Assembly (NCBI RefSeq): GCF_004798865.1 | Contig: NW_025336401.1 | Span: forward strand, 2,235,795-2,299,794 | Length of the DNA: 64,000 bases | Source of the DNA: Varanus komodoensis | Taxonomy: Eukaryota; Chordata; Lepidosauria; Squamata; Varanidae | Reading direction: 5' to 3' | Part shown: positions 46,573 to 57,660 of the stretch, one piece after another | Numbering within the stretch: the first letter of the stretch is position 1 | Layout: each line of letters begins with the position of its first letter | Notes under the pieces: generated by a model | Databases searched by the model: none | Told to the model about the DNA's origin: nothing | What the model saw: only the letters and a program-made list of their open reading frames with translations | Position numbers and translations under genes: made by a program

Positions 46573-48524
46573 TTGCTGGGAGCTTTGCAGAGTTTCGAGC
46601 AGAACTTCTTCCCAGCTGTACCTAGGCAGAGAAGCAACGGCCCTCATGCCCTTTGTAGTCGAAGCAGATACTCCGCCCCTGAAGAGCGGCCTTGGGGCTG
46701 TGCAGCAACAGCTGGGGAAGGCTGCCGCCCTCCCGTCCCACATGTGGGTCACCCACTGGGCCACCTGGTTAACCCCTGGGCTGGAGGAACCTTCCGCGGG
46801 ACCCAGGGGGGCTCTTCCGGTGGGCACGTTGAAAGCACGGGTGCATTCCATTCTGACGCGGCTCTGGGGGGCCACATTCCGTCGCTTGGCAGGGACAAAG
46901 GCAGAGCACCAGCCTACTGTCGCTTACAGCAATTACTAGGGGAACTTTAAGCCTTAGGAGAGACAGTTCTGTTATTCAGAATTTGGGTGCAGGGAACACA
47001 AGTAAGTCGGTGAATCACCCAGCACCAGCAGTTGGAAAGAGGTGGGGGCATCAGAGAAACCCTGGGCGTCTGTAACTGCCCCCCAGCCTGAGGTTTTGCA
47101 CCCCTGGTTTAAAAGATGCTGTAGTGACCTTGAATGGTAAACCCTCTCAAGGCTTCCCAGAGCAAAACTATCCCCAAATATTCACAGGTAAGAGCTATCC
47201 TCAAACCATGATTAAAACAAACTCCGAAAGCCAAACTGCAAAGCCCCAGGGGCTCCAACCTAATTCTACTTCAGTTCCTTACTTCTGCAATGCCAAAACA
47301 AAACACTACTTTTGCTAGGAGACTGTTTTTTGCTTCCTCCACCCACTTCGCCCTTGGCTTTCTTCATCCTTTGCTCCATCTTCCTCAGAGCCCAGTTTCT
47401 TCATTTTGCCAATTTCTTTAGTCTCCTCCAAAAAAGCCCTGCTTTGGCCCACTACTCCCTTTTCAGCCCTGCTCCCCAGCTTCTGTCTCGCTCAAGACTT
47501 CCATGGCACGACAAGCACTCACGCCATCATCAGGAAAGGCTGACGGTCATGTAAAAAGCAGGTTCTCTCCAAATGCTGAATTCTCCATGCCGGCTGGTGA
47601 TGTCAGAGTGCGGCCCCCCCACTCAGCCGTGCCCCCCCCTCTCGTCAGCACCCCTTCACCGGACGGCTCATGAGGCCTTGTGCAGTGGCACTTGTGACGA
47701 ACAGAACGCGACCTCTCCCTTCCCCGCTCGCCTTTCAATCACAGCAACACACACACCTTTTTCAAACTGAGTGAGATATTTCATTAAAGCAAACACTCCA
47801 CGGGGCTGATTAGACACTTGGAATATTTCCTTCGTGAACATTCTGTACCCGAACACTTCCCCCCCGGGGAAAGTTTACTTAATTTATGGTAGACCTTGGG
47901 CAGCTCAGGAGAAATGAAAAATACTTTTGATCCTCTAGTTGGCTCTCCATGAAAAGATCCGCCTTCTCCGGGATGTGCCCGAAAAGGGCTGAAGGAAGAT
48001 CGAATCCCGGCCCGGTGGAGCCAGGCACACGGTTGAGAATCAGCCCTCGCCTCGGATGCACTCCATCAAGGCCGGAGAAGGCAGGCACAGGGCTTGGGCT
48101 GCGTACTCCAGCCTTTGGCCGCACGCGTCTTCTCTCTATCAACCTGTCCAATCCACGAGGTCACCGGGCAGGCATCTGTCATGGCCAAGAGGTCCCTCCG
48201 AATCCACCTGTATCCACCCGAATTTCAGCATCCTGGCCAGCCCTGCCTGTGAAGCTCCCTGTCCGAGCCTTTGCTTTGGCATCTACTGAAGACACCATTA
48301 TTTGAACAAGTTCTTTTGGAAAAGCCCGGCCATGGTTTCATCGGCATAACCTGCTTTTAAATTATTTGGATCCCTTTTTCTTCACTGATCAGAGAACTGG
48401 AAATGCTTTTCAGGCATGAGAACATGCCATCCATGCTGGAAACCTGATGCACGGTCCTCTGACCAGTGGGGTGCTCAGCCTGGCCTGCATGTGGTCACTC
48501 TCCTCCGGAAGGAACAGCCTGGAC

Positions 48525-49140
48525 GCCTGGGGTTCCCCTTGATCCAGCCTTGCAGCGTGAGACTCGGGGTGGCATCAGGGCCATGGAGTACCTCCGGCTG
48601 ATGGCCCTGCTGTGCCCATATCTGGAACAGGACAGCCTGGTTTCAGTAACCCACACTTTGGTAATCTCTAGATTTCTGTGATGCAATCAACGAAGGACTG
48701 CCCTGCGAGACTGTTCAGAAATGGCGGCTTATGGGAAGTGGGAGCAGACAGCCTGGATGTGTTTCTCCACTTCTAGCTGTCTTGCATTTTCTGGCTCTTG
48801 ACCTCTGTCTGTGCTCAAACTGTGGAATGATCTCCTAACCAAGGCCTGCCTGATACCAACTGGACTATGTTTTTGGTGCCACATTAAGACCACCCCTTTT
48901 GCAAAGGCAGCGACCAACTCCAAATAGCTCATGGGGTGGGGGGAATTGCCATCTGCTTCTTCATCAGGACTAGGAGCATGAACTGGCTGTAGTTGCTGAG
49001 TTGTTGAAACATGGTTGAAAAATCCCAATGCAATGTCATAATGCTGATTGGTTTGCTTTATTTTATTGTATTAATTGCTGGTCACCACCTACAGGGCATC
49101 AGCTACTGGGCAGTATATCAACAAAATGAACCAACAAACA
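48525..49140 (+). mobile_element. L2-like LINE 3' region, decayed
   Basis: The plus strand reads LMALLCPYLEQDSLVSVTHT, then LVISRFL, matching the reverse transcriptase segment that precedes the D-Y-C-N motif. Further on come LWNDLLTK and a tail with 'ctacagggcatcagctactgggcagtat'-like sequence (positions 49091-49118). Parts between are lost. Confidence 0.72.
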
Positions 49141-50101
49141 CGCACTGCAGCCGTCGCACCCTCAATGCCGGGAACATTCCTGATTAGCTCTGTGGGATTG
49201 CAGATTCTCCAGCTGGACGGTGCAATAGCCACCCCCCGCCCCGATCCTCCACACCGCTGGCCACCCAAGGAAGGGGCTGTCACGACTGACACACAACCAG
49301 AAATCCAAAAAGCGTCCGAATTCACACTCCTCCTGCAGTCCGGCACACCTGTGCTGAGCACGCAGACCAAAAAGGAAGAGGGGAAGCAATGCCAAATGGC
49401 AGGCAGTTCCCTCTGCACTGTGCCAGATCAGGTTTCTGGCTGAGACAAGTGTCTCAGCTTGGCTGCCACGGGGCACAGAATCATTTCTTTGTCCTATCAC
49501 ATTTATTATCCTACCTATGTGCACAAGCATACAGAAAACTGCTCAACAAGACACTGGAAATCTGCAAATCTTTTCTAAAACGGCAACACAAGCATTTTAA
49601 AAACACAAACACAACACAAACAGTGGCGGGATAAACTTCGATTCAGACATCAATTTGAAAGGGGATCAGACAGATTCGTAGGAGAGGAGCCAGGGGTTAC
49701 CATGGGCAAATGCCCGAATGGCCATGTGCCAGCAGTCACAAAGACAATGTGCCCACATACCCCAGTTGCGGTGGAACATGGGTGGGAGGGTGCTGTTGCA
49801 CTCGTGCCCATCCTGTGGCTTCCCACCCACCGCTGCATGAACAGAATGGTCTACCAGACTGAACTGCGGTCAGATCCAGGATGCCTCTCGCGTTCTTGCA
49901 TGCCCCACCTTCAGGATTGCAGTGCCTTCAAAGGCGGGGTGGGGGGAGCCATGGCGAGGTATTGCTGGCTAAAAGGATCGGGCAGCTGGTGATGGGAAGA
50001 CCTCGCTCCCTGGGGAGCCACCCTGGGGATGGAGGCCCCAGTCGTTCGGCAGTCTCAACTGACACCACAGCGCCAAATCAACAGCTGCCCGTGAGCTCGC
50101 C

Positions 50102-50148
50102 GGGCAGGGCAGGGCAGGGCAGGGCAGGGCAGGGCAGGGCAGGGCAGG
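50102..50148. repeat. (GGGCA)9 tandem repeat
   Basis: Nine near-perfect 5 bp units, likely polymorphic in length. Each unit carries a GGG run, so a quadruplex is possible. Confidence 0.93.
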
Positions 50149-53100
50149 CTTCACTGTAAGACAAAAGCTACCCAGCTCCAAACATTCCAGCTTGAAGAAA
50201 ACAATTGCCGGACAAGAGGGACTTAGCAGGAGAAAAATGGCGAGAGGATGGCTGGCTTGAAGGCTAAAGTAAACAAGCGCTGGGAAGCAGGCTGTCCTGG
50301 GCAGCGGTTCCAAGAGGGCGGCAGCCAGTTGGAAGAGAGAATTTCCATCCTCGCAGGAAATGCCACGATGTTGACATTTGTTTATGACCCGAAAAGCAAG
50401 GGGAGGCCAAGTGATCTAAGCCATTAGCAGGACAAGGAGAGCATAACAAGGGAAAGCAAGGCCTGTCGGCCTCCGCATCCGGGAGCGGCTCACGGGAGTG
50501 CCGGCCCGCCCCGCCCCAGCCCTGCCACGCAGCTCTGGCTCCGCGCATGGAGCAGCGAGCTCACGTTCTGAGTCCAGCACCTCCCATTAAGAAGGGCGGG
50601 AGAGCCGGAGCAGGACAAATAGACAGTCCTGGTGGGAGGTGGTCTGAACCAATACAGGGCCGCGTCCGAGTTGTTCCATGCCACCTGAATTAGGAAGATT
50701 TGTTTCACCCTCCAGGCCACCTTTGAGCAGGGGTGTGGAACCCCTCTCAAACCTTTGGAGATGTTCCGGGGAACTGCCTCCCAGTGGCAACTGGGAGAAA
50801 GAGCAAAAAGCTCTTCCGAGCTGCAGCTAAGCCCCAGGTGAGGAATTTCACCCTCTTGGGATGGAGGAAAGCAACCACAAAGAGGCGAAGGGGCCGGGGG
50901 TCGGAGGAAGCGGGTGCAGTCTCCCGGGGAGTTAGCTGCTGAGCAGGCCAGATGTGGACATGGGAGAAGTTCGAGGCAATCGCTGGGCTTGCCCTGCCTA
51001 AGACCAGGAAGCAGTTCTCACACATTCCAAGATGAGGAGCCTCGCAGACTCTTTTGTGCTGCCAGGTAATGCCTGGCCCCTGACAGGCAGCGGATGCCCT
51101 TGCAGTGGTGGTGCGGAGTCTCCGAAAGCCGTGCAGCTTCACAGGCAAGAAGGGCTGGCCACTTCCTGCGCTCCTTAATATGCCCGTGTCCCTGTGGGTG
51201 CCGCCAAGTGTCATCCTGGTGATGGCAAAGCCTTAGCAGAAAAGTCTCGATACAATTGCTCTTGGTCTCCTATCATCTACTTTAATTACATGTCCCAGAG
51301 TTTCTATAGGAAATCCGATTATTGTTCAAAACCTGGGAGTTGTACAGCATCCTCCGCAGTGATATACTGACCTATTTTTAAATTTTGCATTCTTGAATGT
51401 GCAACACCACAGCTCCCCTTATAATTACTTCTTTTAAAAATATTTGCAGCCAAGACAAGTCCCTCAAGGCCTTTGGTTAACTCTCTTTGGTCTGCATTCC
51501 ACCAACAGCCAGGAACATTCACGCCACTATACGCTCACTGATGGAATCAAATCAGGCTTTGCACCAACACATTCACGTGCACCTGCACAAAGCCATGGTG
51601 CTGGAAACGTGCAAATCCTCCAAAATGCATGTTTTTACACTTTATTCAGAGGGGGAAGTCGAGGACTTTTCTATTTTTCTTTACCTGTATTTGTTACAAT
51701 TACTTAAAAGGAATAAAAAGTCTGCAAGTTTGCAGAATCCACGTGACGTGAGAGAAAGCATCTGTTGTGAAATCCAGACATGCATTTTGATCTCTAACGT
51801 CATCCTCATCGTCACGTTCTCATCATCCTCAGAAGCAAAGCACATTCTCGCGTGTCTTAATTCTTGCATCAATACAGTCCTTAAAAATAAAAAGGCAAAC
51901 CAGAGACCCCGACTCGCCCCCCCAGGGCAAGCACAGTATTTGGCTGGCGCTGCTTCAAGACCAAACAGTATTCCCCCATCTCCCTGACCAAGTCTTTTCT
52001 CCAGTCCAAGGCTGTTCCAAATTTTCTGGAGCACATCGGAGTGCAGAAGCTCCATGCTGAGCAGATCCACCGAATTCCTCCCTGAAGCATCCTCTCAGCC
52101 TCTTTCAGGCTGCGGCCCCTGGCCACTCCTGGTCTAATGGTTGCCCTCTCTTTGTGCTGGCCCGCAATGTCTATTTATAGATTACCTTGGTTAGCAGCCC
52201 GTTGCACCTCTGGGTGGCCAAAGGTGCAGACAAGCCTGCATTCTCCCCTCACAGCAACGCTCGAAGTCGGCCAGTGAGCTTCATGACCACAGGGGGGCTA
52301 GAAGCTGGGCCTCCCCAGTTCCGTCCCACACTCCCCTTGGAAGGCGCGCCCTTCAAAGGACCGTGTGCAGATCACAGTGGCCTGTTTGCAGGACAGGGGC
52401 TACGTCTGGGCGACTGGGCATTTTACAGCTAGGCTGAGGCACCCACATTATTCATTTCGGAAATGCTCTCCCCATCCAAATCAGAAGGAACCTGGGTTTC
52501 TTTGGAAATTACTAAGGCACATGTGTGAGAGAGTGAGAGGGGGTGAAGAAGTTAGAGTGCAAATTAAATTATATTCGGTCATAATTAAATCAGCCTGTGA
52601 AGCCACGGCTCTGCTAAAGGTGACCTGCTAAAACAGAACTTGATTTCTGGTGAAATGGCATTTGGGTGCAAAGCCCTGATACTCTCAAATGTGAGAAAAC
52701 TGAGACAAGGTTGCAGAAATGGCCAACCAGGGTGGGAAGAAAGGGGATTTTTTGACCCCAGAATGTTTCTACGGCTCATTCTTTTGTCTCTTCCTCCCTC
52801 ATCATCAGTTCAAACATAAACTTGGATTTTTCATGGGGCTGAACAGAAAGGGCTGCTTGTGACATTACCAGGGCATGCAAAAACAAGAGGGAAAGAAACC
52901 TCTGTCTGAGTGCTGGAAAGCACCTTATGGAAGACTCCTTGGAAAATGTGTCCCAGGTGGGCCCTGCCTAATGTGGCTAAAGCAGCACTGCTCGAGGCCT
53001 CCCAGTTAAGGGCTCGGCACGTCTTCTGAAGGGCCTCCCTTGCCCTGGGAGATATTCTTCAAACCTGAGCTTCTGGGAACCTTCTTGCAACCAGAAGTCT

Positions 53101-53494
53101 CTTCTCTATGGGAGAGGTCTGTAGCAAAAAAGAACAGCGTGATTGATAGACATGAAAGGGGGGAAACCCATGCCCAATGGGTGGTGCAATCTGAGTACCT
53201 ATGGAGGCCTCCCAGGGTTCTCACAACGCCCTCCCCAAACCAACAGTCGGGTGGCATCCTGCCTTTTGTGCAGCTTTCCCCATTCCTTACAGGTTGACAG
53301 CCTCCTCTGTTGCAGGAAGGATCTTCCGCTTGGCTCCTCCCCCTTTCACTTTGGCTCCACCCACCACTGGGACTCGCCCTCCGAGGGCTGCGTGAAGATG
53401 GCCCTCAGGCTGAAAAAGGCTCCGCACCCCTGCGCCAGGTGCAGTCTTCCTTCACTGATGTGCGCACTCACCAGTCCTGCTGGATTTCCCTATA

Positions 53495-53752
53495 GAGAGG
53501 TCCGCCTGGCGCCGTCGTTATTTGTTTTTCGGCGCCAGGCTAAGACCTTTTTATTTAAAACTTATTTTAATTATTACATTATTTGTATTTATAGGATTTT
53601 AAAGTTTTAGCCGAGATGCACCGGAGGTTTTTAAATAAATTTTTATTGTTATATTGTTATTTATTTATGCATTTTGTTTCTGTTGTGAGCCGCCCCGAGG
53701 CCTCGTTGCAATGGGGGCGGCATAAAAATGTTTTAAATAAATAAATAAAGCT
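53495..53752 (+). mobile_element. L2-like LINE 3' end, young subfamily
   Basis: The plus strand encodes LAPSLFVFRRQAKTFLFK and ends 'gtgagccgccccgaggc', 'ggcggcataaaaatgtttt' and four AATA-type units. A perfect 11 bp inverted repeat (53504-53514 with 53530-53540) lies in the coding part. 5'-truncated. Confidence 0.88.
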
Positions 53753-54699
53753 GCACCAGAAGTGGCAGTGAACCCCAATTTATATCCCAAGCTGTGTGGG
53801 GTATGCAGAGCAGAGGCGCTCCAGAGCAGTGGGGAAGCTCCCCGCCCTCCCTGATACAGTTCAACGAGTTCTCCAAAATGCCATTTTAACACCCCCACCC
53901 CGCAAGGGGCCTCCCAGCCTCACGGATCAAGATGGGCACCCGGTATTTCAACATCAGACCTAACAGATCATCTCTTTTTTCATCTGCTAGAGCTCTGTGC
54001 ACCTCCTTATGCCAAATCTTGCAGCCTCAAGGCGCTCTTGCCATCAAGAGGGGGGTGTCTCTCTCTGCTGTATTTGCAAGACGCTAAGATCTTGCTCTTG
54101 GAGAGAAGGGTATCTGTTCCCCAACCATTTCTCCAGTATACTAAACACAATGTGTTCTCATGCCACAACTGCCTCGTGCGACTGCCAAGGTCACCCAGAC
54201 CTCACTCGATCCGCTGCAGAAAGCACGGCTGCGCAAGTTTTCGCTCCAGACATGGCTGCATGCAGATCTGCAACGCTGGATGCCCGGCCTCGCAACAGAA
54301 TCCCTGTGCTCGCCATGGGCCGCAAGCTCATCCTGCACTACACTGTCGGTGGCCGTTCTGTGAAGCAGGTGAGGGACGAATCGCAGGCCATCCGAAGCCC
54401 TGAAACGGTTTCAGCCACCGTTCCCCAGCCCAGCAAGCTGGTTCTGATGGAGCTGCAGTCCAAGCATTTGGGGAACATGGACCTGGCTAGGGAGAGAGGA
54501 GGGAAAGTCACACCCCCCCGTTTGGGCTACTTTTTGTCCCAGTACGACACGATCGCGGTGAGTTTTCTCCCTGCAGGATAAGAGATGCAGGTTCCGCCAT
54601 CATCCCCCACCAGGGAGATCCTGTCCTGTCAGGATCCCTTTTGAGCCCCTTTCCTTGTGTCCTGATTGCAAGCTCCAGGAGTTGTGTTTTTAAAGCCAG

Positions 54700-54945
54700 G
54701 AGAGATTTATTTATTCATTACATTTATATCCTGCCTTTTTCCCTTCCAAGGAACTCTAAACAGCTTCCAGCATTCTTCTTTCCCCATTCTCCTCTTAATC
54801 TCATCCTCACAACAACCCTGTGAGGTAGACCAGGCCCAGAGTCTGTGACTGGCCCAGAGTCCACCCCGGATGAGTGGGGACTTGAACTGGGAGCTCCTGG
54901 GTCCCCAGCCCAGCAAACTTAACCACTACACCACACTGCCTCACT
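54700..54945 (-). mobile_element. MIR-like tRNA-derived SINE, near full length
   Basis: In reverse complement it starts 'gaggcagtgtggtgtagtgg' with a tRNA-like head, passes 'ctacctcacagggttgttgt' and ends in a tail with TAAATAAA units. Best preserved copy in the window. Confidence 0.85.
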
Positions 54946-55559
54946 CAGCTACACAGAAGGTATAGCTTGGCTCAGAAATGCTGCCAAACAGTGCAGGCAT
55001 CAGTCCTTGCCAATACCAGGCAGTCCTCCCCAGGCAATCCTGAGGCAAGCCGCCAATTCCGTGCCTGAATTCGGCACTGCATGGTAATGGAACACACGCC
55101 ACACGTGGACACAAGCCGGCGGTACCACAGGTGCTGTGGAAAGCACACGCCACTTCCGCACGCAGCCGCCGCTTCTCCCTGGGCCCTCAGGCTGCAACTC
55201 ACATCATTCCCAGTCTGCAGGCGGTGCAGCTGTGGGCCAGCGGGCCTGGAGGATGCCAGGTCCAAGAAGGCTGCGAGAGGCAACCTGGCGCTGATGGCCA
55301 AGTCGGAAAGGAGCCAGGCTGGACATCTGGCCCACGCAGAGTCAGCCGGCACGCCTTTCAGACGCTCCCGCCCCTCTTTTCCAAAAGCCCACTTCTTTCG
55401 GATACAGCAGGAGAGCTACCTTGCTGGGTGAGGCCAAACCTGCTCCACCAAAGCAGCAAGTCGGAGACGCCACAGAAGAGAAGCTGCTCCGTTGTGCCGT
55501 GTGGACCAGGGAGAGGTACCCTGCTCGCCCAAGGCTCCACAAGGTCTCCACAGGCGGGA

Positions 55560-55665
55560 AGGAGGCGGCACTTTTTCGCGAAAGGCAGCGGGATTCAAAC
55601 CTGGAACCTTCCCCATGCAAGGCAAACGCTCCGGCATCCAGCTATGGCCCCCTCAGCAGGAATTT
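55560..55665 (-). mobile_element. tRNA-headed SINE head
   Basis: In reverse complement: 'ggccatagctggatgccgg', 'gccttgcatggggaaggtt' and 'ccaggtttgaatcccgctg' give A box and B box. The SINE body is missing or unrecognisable. Confidence 0.6.
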
Positions 55666-55724
55666 GGCTCCCGATCGTTTCAACTGGGACCACTGGGCCA
55701 CCCAGCCAGAACTATCTGACTTAA

Positions 55725-56125
55725 CCAGCACCCATCCTACCAAGGCGCTTTTCACCGGAAGTGCCACAGGAAGTTCAAGACCCCCAGGAGAGGCCCTCTT
55801 CTCAGCACCACCACGGGAGGCGCACTAGGTGAGGGCGCCCAGCAGGGCCTTCTGCGTGGTGGCCCCCTGCCTCAGCTCAGGAACTCCCTAACAAGGAAGA
55901 CTAGATAAGCTCCCTCAGTGCTGTTCTTCTGCCAAGATCTTTTTATTCAAAGGCCTTCAGAGGGAAAGCTAGTCTATTGTTGAAGGAGATTTGAATCATT
56001 GAGTTTTTAATATCATTGTTTGTAGGTTATGCTTCAACTCAGATTTAGTTTTTAATCTGTATTTTATTTACACTGTCCTGGTGACACTCTTTGGCAGAAA
56101 AGCAGGATACTGAATGAATGAATGG
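55725..56125 (+). mobile_element. L2-like LINE 3' end
   Basis: The region encodes a degraded reverse transcriptase C-terminus, with 'cagggccttctgcgtggtgg' corresponding to the R-A-F-V-V segment. The 3' UTR ends 'actctttggcagaaaagcagg' (56088-56107) plus GAAT units, which run into a GGCA microsatellite. Confidence 0.7.
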
Positions 56126-56151
56126 CAGGCAGGCAGGCAGGCAGGCAGGCA
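56124..56151. repeat. (GGCA)7 microsatellite
   Basis: Seven perfect units at the 3' end of an L2-like LINE, probably grown from its tail. Confidence 0.93.
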
Positions 56152-56924
56152 CATTCAGGACAGTGCCGGGACAGTGTTCAGCCCCTGAGCCATGGTTTCC
56201 TCCCGAACATTTCCAAACATGTTGCACCCTCTTCCCTCCGAGCCAAGGCCAGCAGCACGCTCAAGCCGCGGCAATCCTGCGCACCGAAAAGCTCAGTCTC
56301 CCTGAAGGGCCAGCGGGCAATTTATAGTAGTCATCCCCAGTATGCTGCTTCCGAACAGGGAGGTTCCAACATGGCACACCATCACGGCAAATCATTCTTC
56401 CCGGGCTTCTCCCCCAGAAGTCTGTGCCATCCTTTTATGGCGTGCTTGTTTCAAAGCCCTGCCTTCTGAACATTGCTTTGCTGAACTCCAGAAGCAGTCT
56501 TGATTTTCTCCCAGGTGTCAAAAGAGCTTGTGAAGTCCCTCCTCATAAAAGGCTTCTTGGTGCCCAGCTCTAATGCGGGGACTGACGCTTCTCCTCGTTT
56601 CTTGCTCCTCGTTTCTTGCTCGTTGAGTTAGCTGCCTCTCTGGTGGGGGTGGGAGGTTAATCAGATTGTACCTGCAGCCATGATTTCTTGAGCTGCAACT
56701 TGCCTCCAGGCCCCGTTGCTGTGCCAATCAAGAGCATCATGCCCACACATCTTAGAAAGTGCATCGTATTAATTCTGTTTTCACACAGAGCAAAATAATA
56801 ACTGGCAGTGGATGCAGTCCAGAAAGTCATGTGGTGCAGGTAGGCTATGAATCTGCCAGAAGTATATATTGATATTTAATATGGGGACATGATACTGCCT
56901 CCATCCAAAATACAGATTTATTTT

Positions 56925-57660
56925 TACCATTTTATTTCAGAAATCCTATCCCGTCTTTCCATTCCAACCAGGAATGCTCAGGGGGCTAAGTTTCATTTTT
57001 AAACCAATAATAATAACAACAACAGCAATAGTCGTATCTGCAGGACTGCCAAAAAAACCCTTGTGTACTCTGGTGGCTTATGGAATTTTACAAGAAAAAA
57101 CCCCACAATATTAAAATACAGTATCAGAACAGTGAAGAAGCATAAAAATGGCTCTTTCCAGCAGAGAAAGAAGTCAAAACAATTCATAATAAATCTAAAA
57201 CATTAAAAACAAACCACTCTGAATGGATTAGCCCAGACTGGAGAGAAGCATACATTTTCTGAAAGCCGGCATGAGGAAAACGGTCTCGCTGTGCTACCAA
57301 AAAAAGGCCATAAAGATGGCACCAGGGAACCGTCCTTGAAGAGGCTGTTCCTTTGCCAAGGTGCCACCACAAAAAGCCCCTCTCAGCAACCTGTCTGCCT
57401 CACTTCTCCCGGCAGGGGCACATGGACCTCCAATGAGGAACTTAAAGGATTGGGTAGGCCTGTACAGGGGAAGGCCACCCAGGCAGTAAGCAGTTCCCCA
57501 AGCCATTAAGGGCATCAGAAGATAAAACCAGCACTTTACGTTGAACCTGAAAAACGACCAGAAACAAGTACAGCCGAGAAAGCATGAGCCAGAATAAGGT
57601 CAAAATACTGATTCCCAGAAAACTTTGCAACCTTCATCCCAAAGTGACTTCCATTTTCAG
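56925..57660 (-). mobile_element. L2-like LINE 3' fragment
   Basis: The minus strand encodes VFQVQRKVLVLSSDALNGLG, equivalent to the F-K-(V/I)-L-x-L-x-x-x-A-L-x-G-L-G segment of related reverse transcriptases. Downstream DRFPHAGFQKMYASLQSGL and a tail near 56940 fit a 5'-truncated copy with frameshifts. Confidence 0.72.

Noticed and set aside
50102-50148. Regular short repeats as a CRISPR-like array
   Set aside because: It is a simple 5 bp tandem repeat without spacers, in vertebrate DNA.
53997-54581. 194-residue plus-strand open frame
   Set aside because: Considered as a possible retrogene or exon. No family was recognised and cysteine-rich parts do not form a known finger pattern.
55131-55724. 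197-residue plus-strand open frame
   Set aside because: Its C-terminal half reads through a reversed tRNA-headed SINE, so it is not a gene.
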